Position numbers and translations under genes: made by a program. Shown piece after piece: positions 31,550 through 40,604 of a stretch of DNA of 64,000 nucleotides (its first letter is position 1; every line of letters begins with the position of its first letter). A model generated the notes under the pieces. That model did not search any database, had not been told where the DNA came from, and saw only the letters and a list, made by a program, of their open reading frames with translations. Source of the stretch: Streptomyces sp. A2-16 (GTDB lineage: Bacteria > Actinomycetota > Actinomycetes > Streptomycetales > Streptomycetaceae); assembly GCF_018128905.1 (NCBI RefSeq), contig NZ_CP063808.1, positions 1,984,001-2,048,000 on the forward strand. Direction: 5' to 3'.

Positions 31550-33481
31550 ATGTCCGCACCGTCCACCAAGCCCGTCGTCACCGAGCGCGAGGCCCGCGAG
31601 GTGGCGGAGGCCGCCCGGGAGCAGGACTGGCGCAAGCCCAGCTTCGCCAAGGAACTCTTCCTCGGCCGATTCCGGCTCGACCTCATCCACCCCCACCCGA
31701 TGCCCCCCGAGGAGGACGCCCGTCGCGGCGAGGAGTTCCTCGCCAAGCTCCGCGACTTCTGCGAGACCAAGGTGGACGGCGCCCTCATCGAACGCGAGGC
31801 CCGCATCCCCGACGACGTCGTGGGCGGCCTCAAGGAGCTCGGCGCCTTCGGCATGAAGATCGACCCCAAGTACGACGGCCTCGGCCTCACCCAGGTGTAC
31901 TACAACAAGGCCCTGGCCCTCGTGGGCTCCGCGAGCCCCGCGATCGGCGTGCTGCTCTCCGCCCATCAGTCGATCGGCGTACCGCAGCCGCTGAAACTGT
32001 TCGGCACCCAGGAGCAGAAGGAGAAGTTCCTGCCCCGGTGCGCCCGCACCGACATCAGCGCCTTCCTCCTCACCGAACCCGACGTCGGCTCCGACCCGGC
32101 CCGCCTCGCCACCACCGCCGTACCGGACGGGGACGACTACATCCTCGACGGGGTGAAACTCTGGACCACCAACGGAGTGGTCGCCGACCTCCTCGTCGTC
32201 ATGGCCCGCGTCCCGAAGTCCGAGGGACACAAGGGCGGCATCACCGCCTTCGTCGTCGAGACCGACTCACCCGGCGTCACCGTCGAGAACCGCAACGCCT
32301 TCATGGGCCTGCGCGGCATCGAGAACGGCGTCACCCGCTTCCACCAGGTCCGCGTCCCGGCCGCCAACCTCATCGGCAAGGAGGGTCAGGGCCTCAAGAT
32401 CGCCCTGACCACCCTCAACACCGGCCGCCTCTCGCTGCCCGCCTCCTGCGTCGCCGCCGGCAAATGGTGCCTGAAGATCGCCCGCGAATGGTCCGCCGCC
32501 CGCGAGCAGTGGGGCAAGCCCATCGCCCACCACGAGGCCGTCGGCTCCAAGATCTCCTTCATCGCGGCGACCACCTTCGCCCTGGAGGCCGTCCTCGACC
32601 TGTCCTCCCAGATGGCCGACGAGAACCGCAACGACATCCGCATCGAGGGCGCCCTCGCCAAGCTCTACGCCTCCGAGATGGCCTGGCTCGTCGCCGACGA
32701 ACTCGTCCAGATCCGCGGCGGCCGCGGCTTCGAGACCGCGGAATCGCTGCGAGCCCGCGGCGAGAAGGCCGTCCCCGCCGAACAGGTCCTGCGCGACCTG
32801 CGCATCAACCGCATCTTCGAGGGCTCCACGGAGATCATGCACCTCCTGATCGCCCGGGAGGCCGTCGACGCCCACCTGTCGGTGGCGGGCGACCTGATCG
32901 ACCCCGACAAGTCCCTGTCCGACAAGGCGAAGGCCGGCGCGAACGCAGGCGTCTTCTACGCCAAATGGCTCCCGAAACTGGTCGCAGGACCGGGCCAACT
33001 GCCGAACTCCTACGCAGAGTTCAAACGCGAGGTCGACCTCTCGACGCACCTGCGCTACGTCGAACGCACCTCCCGCAAACTCGCCCGCTCCACCTTCTAC
33101 GCCATGTCCCGCTGGCAGGGCCGCATGGAGACCAAACAGGGCTTCCTCGGCCGGATCGTCGACATCGGCGCCGAACTGTTCGCCATGAGCGCGGCCTGCG
33201 TACGCGCCGAACTGCTGTACACCACCGAAGCCCACGGCCGCGAGGCCTACCAGCTCGCCGACGCCTTCTGCCACCAGTCCCGCCTGCGCGTCGAGGAACT
33301 CTTCGGCCGCCTCTGGAACAACACCGACGAACAGGATCGCAAGGTCGTCAAGGGAGTCCTCTCCGGCACCTACACCTGGCTCGAGGACGGCATCGTCGAC
33401 CCCTCCGGCGAAGGTGCCTGGATCGCCGACGCGACCCCCGGCCCCTCCGAGAAGGAGAACGTCCACCGGCCCGTCCGCTGA
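31550..33481 (+). CDS. Large acyl-CoA dehydrogenase
   Basis: A 643-residue FAD-dependent acyl-CoA dehydrogenase. The usual N-terminal helical, middle beta (SAFLLTEPDVGSDPARL, contacting FAD) and C-terminal helical domains end near residue 450 with IFEGSTEIMHLLIARE. About 190 extra residues follow, as in the long FadE proteins that resemble VLCAD and may add membrane or dimer contacts. It would catalyse alpha,beta-dehydrogenation in fatty-acid oxidation. The ATG at 31550 has GAGGTGAG 4-5 bp upstream; an in-frame GTG at 31541 lies within that site. It is monocistronic, followed by a terminator. Confidence 0.88.
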   Translation: MSAPSTKPVVTEREAREVAEAAREQDWRKPSFAKELFLGRFRLDLIHPHPMPPEEDARRGEEFLAKLRDFCETKVDGALIEREARIPDDVVGGLKELGAFGMKIDPKYDGLGLTQVYYNKALALVGSASPAIGVLLSAHQSIGVPQPLKLFGTQEQKEKFLPRCARTDISAFLLTEPDVGSDPARLATTAVPDGDDYILDGVKLWTTNGVVADLLVVMARVPKSEGHKGGITAFVVETDSPGVTVENRNAFMGLRGIENGVTRFHQVRVPAANLIGKEGQGLKIALTTLNTGRLSLPASCVAAGKWCLKIAREWSAAREQWGKPIAHHEAVGSKISFIAATTFALEAVLDLSSQMADENRNDIRIEGALAKLYASEMAWLVADELVQIRGGRGFETAESLRARGEKAVPAEQVLRDLRINRIFEGSTEIMHLLIAREAVDAHLSVAGDLIDPDKSLSDKAKAGANAGVFYAKWLPKLVAGPGQLPNSYAEFKREVDLSTHLRYVERTSRKLARSTFYAMSRWQGRMETKQGFLGRIVDIGAELFAMSAACVRAELLYTTEAHGREAYQLADAFCHQSRLRVEELFGRLWNNTDEQDRKVVKGVLSGTYTWLEDGIVDPSGEGAWIADATPGPSEKENVHRPVR

Positions 33482-33489
33482 CCCCTCAC

Positions 33490-33523
33490 GACAGCGCGCC
33501 CCCCGAGAGAGGGACGCGCTGTC
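33490..33523 (+). terminator. Terminator of the acyl-CoA dehydrogenase gene
   Basis: GACAGCGCG (33490-33498) pairs perfectly with CGCGCTGTC (33515-33523), with possible extra CCC/GGG pairs inside; 9 bp after the stop codon. Confidence 0.75.
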
Positions 33524-33556
33524 CTCCTACACCGCCCTTACGGCCACAATGGAGGG

Positions 33557-34813
33557 ATGAGCGACAGTCCAGCCCCCCTCGCCGATCCGCACCTGGTCTA
33601 CGACCCCGTCGCGGGCGACGGCCCCAAGGACGTGGTGATCCTCGGTTCCACCGGCTCGATCGGCACCCAGGCCATCGACCTCGTGCTGCGCAACCCCGAC
33701 CGGTTCCGGGTGACCGCGCTCTCCGCCAACGGCGGACGTGTGGCGCTCCTCGCCGAGCAGGCGCACCGGCTGAGGGTGCGGACCGTCGCGGTCGCCCGCG
33801 AGGACGTCGTACCGCAGCTCCGCGAGGCGCTCAGCGCCCTGTACGGCACGGACGAACCGCTCCCCGAGATCCTCGCGGGACCGGACGCGGCCACACAGGC
33901 GGCCGCCTCCGACGCGCACACCGTCCTCAACGGCATCACCGGCTCCATCGGACTCGCCCCCACCCTCGCCGCCCTGGAGGCGGGCCGAACCCTCGCGCTC
34001 GCCAACAAGGAGTCGCTCATCGTGGGCGGCCCGCTGGTGAAGGCCCTCGCCAAGCCCGGGCAGATCATCCCCGTCGACTCCGAGCACGCGGCCCTCTTCC
34101 AGGCCCTGGCCTCCGGAACGCGGGCCGACGTGCGCAAGCTGGTCGTCACGGCCTCCGGCGGCCCCTTCCGCGGCCGCACCAAGGCCGAGCTCGCCCGGGT
34201 CACCGTCGAGGACGCCCTCGCCCACCCCACCTGGGCCATGGGACCAGTCATCACCATCAACTCCTCGACCCTCGTCAACAAGGGGCTCGAGGTCATCGAG
34301 GCACACCTCCTCTACGACATTCCCTTCGACCGCATTGAGGTGGTCGTGCATCCCCAGTCGTATGTCCACTCGATGGTTGAGTTCACTGACGGATCCACGA
34401 TCGCCCAGGCGACGCCCCCCGACATGCGCGGGCCGATCGCCATCGGTCTCGGCTGGCCCGAGCGCGTCCCCGACGCGGCGCCCGCCTTCGACTGGAGCAA
34501 GGCGTCCACCTGGGAGTTCTTCCCGCTCGACAACGAAGCGTTTCCCTCGGTCAACCTTGCGAGACACGTGGGACAGCTCGCGGGCACGGCCCCGGCGGTG
34601 TTCAATGCCGCCAACGAGGAGTGCGTGGAGGCCTTCCGGGCCGGCGCGCTGCCGTACCTCGGGATCATGGAGACCGTGACCCGGGTGGTGGACGAGCACG
34701 GCACCCCGAGCAGGGGAACCTCGCTCACCGTCGCGGACGTCCTCGAAGCGGAGACCTGGGCGCGGACCCGGGCCCGGGAACTGACGGCACAGACGGCGGA
34801 GGCCCGTGCATGA
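33557..34813 (+). CDS. dxr: 1-deoxy-D-xylulose-5-phosphate reductoisomerase
   Basis: Second enzyme of the MEP isoprenoid pathway, 418 residues, converting DXP to MEP with NADPH and a divalent metal. The NADPH-binding motif [12 protein letters not shown] is at about residues 32-43; the metal site includes [23 protein letters not shown] and FEVIEAH-like ([10 protein letters not shown]) motifs follow, then [13 protein letters not shown]. The ATG is directly preceded by GGAGGG, too close for a normal ribosome-binding site; CACAAT 6 nt upstream could be a -10 element of a leaderless transcript. Its stop overlaps the ATG of rseP. Confidence 0.96.
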   Translation: MSDSPAPLADPHLVYDPVAGDGPKDVVILGSTGSIGTQAIDLVLRNPDRFRVTALSANGGRVALLAEQAHRLRVRTVAVAREDVVPQLREALSALYGTDEPLPEILAGPDAATQAAASDAHTVLNGITGSIGLAPTLAALEAGRTLALANKESLIVGGPLVKALAKPGQIIPVDSEHAALFQALASGTRADVRKLVVTASGGPFRGRTKAELARVTVEDALAHPTWAMGPVITINSSTLVNKGLEVIEAHLLYDIPFDRIEVVVHPQSYVHSMVEFTDGSTIAQATPPDMRGPIAIGLGWPERVPDAAPAFDWSKASTWEFFPLDNEAFPSVNLARHVGQLAGTAPAVFNAANEECVEAFRAGALPYLGIMETVTRVVDEHGTPSRGTSLTVADVLEAETWARTRARELTAQTAEARA

Positions 34814-36114
34814 CGACCCTGATGTTCATCCTCGGCATAGGGCTCTTCGCCTTCGGCCTCCTGGTGTCGATCGCGTGGCACGAGCTGGGGCACCTGTCCT
34901 TCGCCAAGCTCTTCGGCATCCGCGTGCCGCAGTACATGGTCGGCTTCGGCCCGACCATCTGGTCGCGGAAGAAGGGCGAGACGGAGTACGGCATCAAGGC
35001 CGTCCCCTTCGGCGGCTACATCCGCATGATCGGCATGTTCCCGCCCGGCGACGACGGCCGCATAAGCGCCCGCTCGACGTCCCCCTGGCGCGGCATGATC
35101 GAGGACGCCCGCTCGGCCGCCTTCGAGGAGCTCCAGCCCGGCGACGAGAAGCGCCTCTTCTACACCCGTAAGCCCTGGAAACGCGTCATCGTCATGTTCG
35201 CGGGCCCCTTCGCGAACCTGGTCCTCGCGGTCGCGCTGTTCCTCACGGTCCTCATGGGCTTCGGCATCTCCCAGCAGACCAACACGGTCAGCTCGGTCTC
35301 CAAGTGCGTGATCGCCCAGAGCCAGAACCGCGAGACCTGCAAGGCCTCCGACCCCGCCTCCCCGGCGGCCGCCGCCGGCCTCAAGGCGGGCGACAAGATC
35401 ATCGCGTTCAACGGCGTGAAGACGGACGACTGGAACAAACTCTCCGACCTGATCCGCGCCAACCCCGACAAGAGGGTCCCGATCGTCGTCGACCGGGACG
35501 GCAAGGACGTCACCCTGACGGCGAAGATCGCCTCCAACCAGGTCGCCAAGAAGGACTCCAGCGGTCAGTACGTCCAGGGCGAGTACGTCACCGCCGGCTT
35601 CCTCGGCTTCAGCGCCGCCACCGGCGTCGTCAAGCAGGACTTCGGCGACTCCGTGGTGTGGATGGGCGACCGCGTCGGCGAGGCCGTCGACTCCCTCGCC
35701 GCCCTCCCCGGCAAGATCCCGGCCCTGTGGAACGCGGCCTTCGACGACGCCCCGCGCGAACCGGACTCCCCGATGGGCGTGGTCGGCGCGGCGCGGGTCG
35801 GCGGCGAGATCTTCACCCTCGACATCCCGCCCACCCAGCAGCTCGCGATGGCGCTGATGCTGGTGGCGGGCTTCAACCTCTCCCTCTTCCTCTTCAACAT
35901 GCTCCCGCTGCTCCCCCTGGACGGCGGCCACATCGCGGGCGCCCTGTGGGAGTCCCTGCGCCGCAACCTGGCCAAGGTCCTCAAGCGCCCGGACCCGGGC
36001 CCGTTCGACGTGGCGAAGCTGATGCCGGTGGCCTACGTGGTGGCGGGCATCTTCATCTGCTTTACCTTGCTGGTCCTCGTCGCCGATGTAGTTAATCCGG
36101 TCAGGATCAGCTGA
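34810..36114 (+). CDS. rseP: Site-2 intramembrane zinc protease (RseP/RasP, M50 family)
   Basis: A 434-residue membrane metalloprotease that cleaves transmembrane anti-sigma factors or signal-peptide remnants. The zinc motif HELGH is at residues 24-28 in the first membrane helix, a single PDZ-like domain lies at about 150-250 ([14 protein letters not shown]), and [12 protein letters not shown] gives the third zinc ligand. It overlaps dxr by an ATGA junction. The last ten codons and stop (36082-36114) come from, or border on, an integrated element. The peptide [10 protein letters not shown] is encoded again with other codons at 38182-38214, so the protein sequence has been preserved at the insertion point. 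Confidence 0.95.
   Translation: MTTLMFILGIGLFAFGLLVSIAWHELGHLSFAKLFGIRVPQYMVGFGPTIWSRKKGETEYGIKAVPFGGYIRMIGMFPPGDDGRISARSTSPWRGMIEDARSAAFEELQPGDEKRLFYTRKPWKRVIVMFAGPFANLVLAVALFLTVLMGFGISQQTNTVSSVSKCVIAQSQNRETCKASDPASPAAAAGLKAGDKIIAFNGVKTDDWNKLSDLIRANPDKRVPIVVDRDGKDVTLTAKIASNQVAKKDSSGQYVQGEYVTAGFLGFSAATGVVKQDFGDSVVWMGDRVGEAVDSLAALPGKIPALWNAAFDDAPREPDSPMGVVGAARVGGEIFTLDIPPTQQLAMALMLVAGFNLSLFLFNMLPLLPLDGGHIAGALWESLRRNLAKVLKRPDPGPFDVAKLMPVAYVVAGIFICFTLLVLVADVVNPVRIS
36082..36114 (+). repeat. Left attachment site (attL-like) at the rseP 3' end
   Basis: 33 bp encoding [14 protein letters not shown]. It matches 38182-38214 at about 25 of 33 positions, and almost all differences are synonymous. GCCGA (36082-36086) is the leftmost shared block, with GTTAA and CCGGTCA shared further in. 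The crossover dinucleotide cannot be fixed from one genome. Confidence 0.75.
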
Positions 36115-38186
36115 AAAGCGGTCACTTCCTATCAAGATATCAATATGCCTCGCCTTTCATCCGCGTAGCTCACACGGGTGAAAGGCGAGGCTTATTCGTA
36201 CGGAGTAGGTGCGGACTTCGTACGTTCTTGCTGTTCATGGGCGACCCCAGCGGTGCGCGAACACCCTGGGGTCTGGCCAGTCTCGAAGGGACTGACATGC
36301 AGCAAGGTACTGCGCCGAGCGCAGAAGACAAGGGCAAGGGCTCCGAGGCACTCGCCGTCGCCGCGTACATGCGGGTCTCGACAGCGGAGCAGATGAGAAG
36401 GTATGGAATCCCCGCTCAAGCCGACGCCACTCGGACGTTCGTGGAGAGGCGTTCGAATTGGCGACTCGCGGGCTCCTGGGAGGACCTCGGCGAATCAGGC
36501 GCGACAACTTCGAGGCCTGGGCTGAACGAGCTGCTCGCGGAAATCGCCGTAGGCCGGGTCGACGTCGTACTCGTGTCCAGCCTTGACCGTCTGGGGCGTA
36601 CCGAAGCCGCCATCTGGCGCTGCCTCTGGCAGATCGAGGATGCCGGGGCGGGACTTGAGTGCTGTGACCGGGTTCTGGGGGAACCGGGACTCGACAGGTG
36701 GCTCACGCTCGACCGGCTGGCCCGGGCGGTAGAGGCGGATTACTGCCGTATCGTCACCCGAACCCAGTCAGGTCGGCAGCTCAAGGCAGTTGGCGGCGGT
36801 TGGCCGGGCGGTCCCGCTCCCTTTGGTTACAGAATCAGTGGGAAGGGCGCCTTCGGATCGACTCTTGAGGTCGATTCGACCGAGGCTGCCGTGGTGAGGC
36901 TTCTGGCAGACCTTGTGATCGAGGGCGGCCAGACCCTCACAGACCTTGCCGAGGAACTGAACAGGCGGGGCATTCCCACCCGCAGCGGCAAGCGTTGGAC
37001 GACGGCGAACCTTCACCGACGGCTGAAGAGCGCGGCGTTTCTCGGAGAGGCCGTCTTTCGCCGCACCGATCAGCAATGGGGTGGCCATTGCACCAGGCTT
37101 GATGGCTCCGGACAGCCTCTGTACGGCGAGAGTGTGGTGATTCCGCTGCCTCCGATCCTCTCGGCGGACCGGACCCGTGCCTTTCAGCAAGCGCTGACGG
37201 AGCTGGCCCGGCCCCGGAGGAATCCCTTGGGGGAGTATCCGCTCACCGGGCGAATCCACGGGCCGTGTGGACGGCCGTACGTCGGGTGCTTCCGCAGTAA
37301 GGACGGGGTGCGGACGTACCGCTGTTCGGGATGGCAGGAAAAGGTCCCCTGCGGTTGCTTCTACCTCCGTGCGGATCACGTCGAGGAACAGGTGGCACGG
37401 CACGTCGATGCTCTGCTGGCATCCATGCCACCCCATGCTCGGCCCATGCTCCCGTCCGCGTCCGAGACGCAGAGGCGACTGGACCTGCATGCCGAGCGAG
37501 TGAGGTCCCTGGAGCGGCTTGTGGCGCAGTGTGCGGAAGAACTGGAAGGATTGCGGTGTCAGGCCCCGAACAGTCGTGTCGTTGCAGCTGCGCTGCGGCA
37601 GCTTGATGCTGACCGCAGAGCGTTGGAGCGAGTCCTCGCCCACGCGCGGGACTGGCTGGCGGAGCTTGAGGCCCGAGTCCTCAGGGATGTCCGGCTCACG
37701 GATGTCCTGGGGGTGGCCGCACCGGACAGTCAGGCATTGCTGCCTTCGGAGCAGCGAAGCCTGATTGAGCAGCTCCAGGTGCGAGTCGACATCGTGGACG
37801 CCGAGTTTCGGTACCGCGAGGGGACGAAGTGCTCGGCCGCGCAGTGGCATGGGCGCACAGGGGTGACTGTTCCTGCCGATCCCACAGACAGTTCGTGGGC
37901 CCGCATCGACGAGTTGCTCCGCTCCAGGTACCGGCCTCACCACTTCCGTTCGCCGCTCGACCTGCGAGCTGCCCTCACGGGGATGCTTCATCGTCTGCGC
38001 ACGGGGATCCTGTGGCGTGATCTTCCGGAGCGTTTCGGCGATCCTCGAAAGGTGCGATTCCGGCAGCGAACCTGGTTGGCGGACGGGGTGTGGGCGGAGA
38101 TCGTGGAGCTCCTCGGTGACGGCGAAGACGGAACTCCTGTGCTGAGTCACGGAGCCGCTCCGGAACTGTCCGTCCGCTCCGGCCGA
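36087..38186 (+). mobile_element. 2.1-kb integrated element carrying only a serine integrase
   Basis: The two att-like repeats are exactly 2100 bp apart and enclose one gene (the serine recombinase) plus a hairpin. To the left the reading frame is rseP. To the right the original rseP end is followed at once by the normal ispG region. Local GC is lower than in the flanks at the left edge, with AT-rich bases near 36120-36150. The boundaries are approximate because the crossover may lie at any of the shared blocks. It looks like a remnant or an unusually minimal integrating element. Confidence 0.75.
36147..36191 (+). terminator. 17-bp hairpin at the left end of the element
   Basis: GCCTCGCCTTTCATCCG (36147-36163) pairs with CGGGTGAAAGGCGAGGC (36175-36191), with one G-T wobble, an 11-nt loop and a TTATTC tail. 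It follows the rseP stop by 32 bp, so it would end the dxr-rseP transcript before the integrase. It may also be part of the recombination site. Confidence 0.75.
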
Positions 38187-38195
38187 CGTCGTTAA
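36297..38195 (+). CDS. Large serine recombinase/integrase with C-terminal transposase-like (DUF4096) domain
   Basis: A 632-residue site-specific recombinase. The resolvase-type catalytic domain spans about residues 18-160, with the nucleophile S28 in YMRVSTAEQ and conserved Arg in LDRLGRTEA. A recombinase domain follows (PFGYRIS, then LAEELNRRGIPTRSGKRWT). A zinc-ribbon-like region has Cys in PCGRPYVGC, YRCSG and PCGC; the usual first Cys is replaced. A coiled coil lies at about 395-480. Residues about 532-606 (SSWARIDELL to GMLHRLRTGILWRDLPERFG) match the N-terminal domain of IS5-type transposases in the same frame, without any stop or IS end. The ATG has AAGGGA 5 nt upstream; earlier in-frame starts lack one. 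The last three codons and the TAA lie in the right att site. Confidence 0.88.
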   Translation: MQQGTAPSAEDKGKGSEALAVAAYMRVSTAEQMRRYGIPAQADATRTFVERRSNWRLAGSWEDLGESGATTSRPGLNELLAEIAVGRVDVVLVSSLDRLGRTEAAIWRCLWQIEDAGAGLECCDRVLGEPGLDRWLTLDRLARAVEADYCRIVTRTQSGRQLKAVGGGWPGGPAPFGYRISGKGAFGSTLEVDSTEAAVVRLLADLVIEGGQTLTDLAEELNRRGIPTRSGKRWTTANLHRRLKSAAFLGEAVFRRTDQQWGGHCTRLDGSGQPLYGESVVIPLPPILSADRTRAFQQALTELARPRRNPLGEYPLTGRIHGPCGRPYVGCFRSKDGVRTYRCSGWQEKVPCGCFYLRADHVEEQVARHVDALLASMPPHARPMLPSASETQRRLDLHAERVRSLERLVAQCAEELEGLRCQAPNSRVVAAALRQLDADRRALERVLAHARDWLAELEARVLRDVRLTDVLGVAAPDSQALLPSEQRSLIEQLQVRVDIVDAEFRYREGTKCSAAQWHGRTGVTVPADPTDSSWARIDELLRSRYRPHHFRSPLDLRAALTGMLHRLRTGILWRDLPERFGDPRKVRFRQRTWLADGVWAEIVELLGDGEDGTPVLSHGAAPELSVRSGRRR

Positions 38196-38214
38196 CCCGG
38201 TCAGAATCTCCTAG
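38182..38214 (+). repeat. Right attachment site (attR-like): displaced original rseP end
   Basis: Encodes [10 protein letters not shown] and a TAG stop in host-style codons (GAC, GTC, AAC, TCC). Read in another frame it supplies the last residues and stop of the integrase. It is followed by a hairpin (38232-38258, CGGCCCGG/CCGGGCCG) and then the ispG leader. Confidence 0.75.
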
Positions 38215-38231
38215 TCATGCGGCGTTCGAGG

Positions 38232-38258
38232 CGGCCCGGTGCTTTGCGTGCCGGGCCG
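38232..38258 (+). terminator. Hairpin between the old rseP end and ispG
   Basis: CGGCCCGG (38232-38239) pairs with CCGGGCCG (38251-38258), followed by TTCTCC. It probably belonged to the original rseP 3' flank. Confidence 0.5.
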
Positions 38259-38384
38259 TTCTCCATTGGGTGGGTTTGGCGGCCGCGATGTGCTGCTGAC
38301 CGTGCCGGTGCCGTAATCTCGAAGCCTGGAGCCCGCCGCTGACGGGACCTGGGCCTTGATCCACGACTTGGGGTTGCACAGCAG

Positions 38385-39542
38385 ATGACTGCGATTTCTC
38401 TCGGCATGCCGTCCGTTCCGACCAGGGTTGCCGAGCGCCGCAAGAGCCGGCAGATCCAGGTGGGCACCGTCGCGGTCGGCGGCGACGCGCCGGTCTCCGT
38501 CCAGTCGATGACCACGACCCGTACGTCCGACATCGGCGCGACGCTCCAGCAGATCGCCGAGCTGACCGCCTCCGGCTGCCAGATCGTGCGCGTGGCCTGC
38601 CCGACCCAGGACGACGCCGACGCCCTCGCCACGATCGCCCGCAAGTCGCAGATCCCGGTGATCGCGGACATCCACTTCCAGCCCAAGTACGTGTTCGCGG
38701 CGATCGAGGCGGGCTGTGCGGCCGTACGCGTCAATCCCGGCAACATCAAGCAGTTCGACGACAAGGTCAAGGAGATCGCGAAGGCCGCGCGCGATCACGG
38801 CACCCCGATCCGCATCGGCGTGAACGCGGGCTCCCTGGACCGCCGCCTGCTCCAGAAGTACGGCAAGGCCACGCCCGAGGCGCTCGTCGAGTCGGCCCTG
38901 TGGGAGGCGTCCCTCTTCGAGGAGCACGACTTCCGGGACATCAAGATCTCGGTCAAGCACAACGACCCGGTCGTCATGATCGAGGCGTACAAGCAGCTGG
39001 CCGCGCAGTGCGACTACCCCCTCCACCTCGGCGTCACCGAGGCGGGCCCGGCGTTCCAGGGCACCATCAAGAGCGCGGTGGCCTTCGGAGCCCTCCTGTC
39101 CCAGGGCATCGGCGACACCATCCGCGTCTCCCTCTCGGCCCCGCCGGTCGAGGAGGTCAAGGTCGGCAACCAGATCCTGGAGTCCCTGAACCTCAAGCAG
39201 CGCGGCCTGGAGATCGTGTCCTGCCCCTCCTGCGGCCGGGCCCAGGTCGACGTCTACAAGCTGGCCGAGGAGGTCACCGCAGGTCTGACCGGCATGGAGG
39301 TCCCCCTCCGCGTGGCGGTCATGGGCTGCGTCGTGAACGGCCCCGGTGAGGCCCGCGAGGCCGACCTCGGCGTCGCCTCCGGCAACGGCAAGGGCCAGAT
39401 CTTCGTGAAGGGCGAGGTCATCAAGACCGTCCCCGAGTCCAAGATCGTCGAGACCCTCATCGAGGAGGCCATGAAGCTGGCCGAGAAGATGCAGGACGAA
39501 GGCGTGGAGTCGGGCGAGCCGTCGGTGTCGGTGGCGGGCTGA
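38385..39542 (+). CDS. ispG: 4-hydroxy-3-methylbut-2-en-1-yl diphosphate synthase (flavodoxin)
   Basis: MEP-pathway iron-sulfur enzyme of 385 residues, reducing MEcPP to HMBPP. The TIM-barrel part includes [22 protein letters not shown] and [10 protein letters not shown]. The [4Fe-4S] ligands are two Cys in SCPSCGR and one in [11 protein letters not shown]. Length is that of the common bacterial type. The leader (38215-38384) has a TAATCT -10-like element at 38314, so ispG can probably be expressed from its own promoter although the inserted element now separates it from dxr-rseP. Confidence 0.96.
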   Translation: MTAISLGMPSVPTRVAERRKSRQIQVGTVAVGGDAPVSVQSMTTTRTSDIGATLQQIAELTASGCQIVRVACPTQDDADALATIARKSQIPVIADIHFQPKYVFAAIEAGCAAVRVNPGNIKQFDDKVKEIAKAARDHGTPIRIGVNAGSLDRRLLQKYGKATPEALVESALWEASLFEEHDFRDIKISVKHNDPVVMIEAYKQLAAQCDYPLHLGVTEAGPAFQGTIKSAVAFGALLSQGIGDTIRVSLSAPPVEEVKVGNQILESLNLKQRGLEIVSCPSCGRAQVDVYKLAEEVTAGLTGMEVPLRVAVMGCVVNGPGEAREADLGVASGNGKGQIFVKGEVIKTVPESKIVETLIEEAMKLAEKMQDEGVESGEPSVSVAG

Positions 39543-39548
39543 CACCCA

Positions 39549-39618
39549 GCCCGTCCGGCGTTTGAGGACGAGGCCCTTGGGGCCGATGGGGATCCGGGGG
39601 CGCAGCCCCCGGACGGTC
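39549..39618. repeat. Streptomyces-type interspersed intergenic repeat with terminal hairpin
   Basis: Begins with the widespread block AGCCCGTCCGGCGTTTGAGG and ends with a perfect hairpin TCCGGGGGC-GCA-GCCCCCGGA (39594-39614). I recognise this layout from many intergenic regions of Streptomyces genomes. It probably terminates ispG transcription. Confidence 0.7.
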
Positions 39619-39730
39619 ACCGAGACACACGGCGCCTCACAGCCCACCGGCACCCGAACACAGGTCGGCACGGCCCAGCTTCCGCAGGTACAGTGCGGAG
39701 ATCAGCAGACCCCAGTGTGAGGCCCCGCCC

Positions 39731-40579
39731 GTGTTGACCCAGACGACCTCCCGGGTCCTCGAACCGAGCGACCTGGACGCCGCGCTCGCCGTCCTCGACC
39801 GTGAGCCGGTCGCGAACGCCTTCGTGACGTCGAGGGTCCAGGTGGCCGGCCTCGACCCCTGGCGGCTCGGCGGCGAGATGTGGGGCTGGTACGAGGACGG
39901 CATGCTCACGTCCCTCTGCTACGCCGGCGCCAACCTCGTCCCGATCTGCGCGACCCCCCGTGCCGTCCGCGCCTTCGCCGACCGTGCCCGGCGTGCCGGC
40001 CGCCGCTGCTCCTCCATCGTCGGCCCCGCCGAACCCACCACCCAGCTCTGGCGCCTGCTGGAGCCCAGCTGGGGCCCGGCCCGCGAGGTCCGCGGCCGCC
40101 AGCCCCTCATGGTCACCGACCGCATGCCCACCAACGTCGCTCCGGATCCGTACGTCCGCCGCATCCGCAAGGACGAGATGGAGACGATCATGCCGGCGTG
40201 CGTGGCCATGTTCACCGAAGAGGTCGGCGTCTCCCCGCTGGCCGGTGACGGCGGTCTCCTGTACCAGGCCCGCGTCGCCGAACTCGTCGGCGCCGGCCGC
40301 TCCTTCGCCCGCCTCGACGAACACGGCAAGGTCGTCTTCAAGGCGGAGATCGGCGCGGCGACGGACCGGGCCTGCCAGATCCAGGGCGTCTGGGTGGCCC
40401 CCGAGTACCGGGGCAGGGGAGTGGCGGCGCCCGGGATGGCCGCGGTCCTGCGGTACGCGCTCGCGGACGTGGCGCCGGTGGTCAGCCTCTACGTCAACGA
40501 CTTCAACACGGCGGCGAGAAGGACGTACACGAGGGTGGGCTTCCAGGAAGTGGGCGCGTTCATGAGCGTCCTTTTCTGA
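39731..40579 (+). CDS. GNAT-family acetyltransferase with N-terminal DUF4081-like domain
   Basis: A 282-residue protein. The first 140 residues form a second, degenerate GNAT-like half (NAFVTSRVQVAGLDPWRLGGE). The C-terminal GNAT domain has the acetyl-CoA loop VWVAPEYRGRGVAAPGMAA and the late strand VSLYVNDFNTAARRTYTRVGF. The substrate is unknown. The GTG at 39731 is used here; a TTG at 39734 is an alternative, and no strong ribosome-binding site is present. It is followed after 25 bp by another GNAT gene. Confidence 0.82.
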   Translation: MLTQTTSRVLEPSDLDAALAVLDREPVANAFVTSRVQVAGLDPWRLGGEMWGWYEDGMLTSLCYAGANLVPICATPRAVRAFADRARRAGRRCSSIVGPAEPTTQLWRLLEPSWGPAREVRGRQPLMVTDRMPTNVAPDPYVRRIRKDEMETIMPACVAMFTEEVGVSPLAGDGGLLYQARVAELVGAGRSFARLDEHGKVVFKAEIGAATDRACQIQGVWVAPEYRGRGVAAPGMAAVLRYALADVAPVVSLYVNDFNTAARRTYTRVGFQEVGAFMSVLF

Positions 40580-40604
40580 ACCCGCCTACCTGTACGCTCC
40601 CCGC

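Noticed and set aside
36087..38186. A larger prophage or ICE
   Set aside because: The right repeat is followed directly by the normal ispG leader, and no structural, replication or transfer genes lie between the repeats.
37888..38195. A separate IS5-family insertion in the integrase gene
   Set aside because: The transposase-like segment is in frame with the integrase, lacks a DDE domain, and has no terminal inverted repeats or target duplication.
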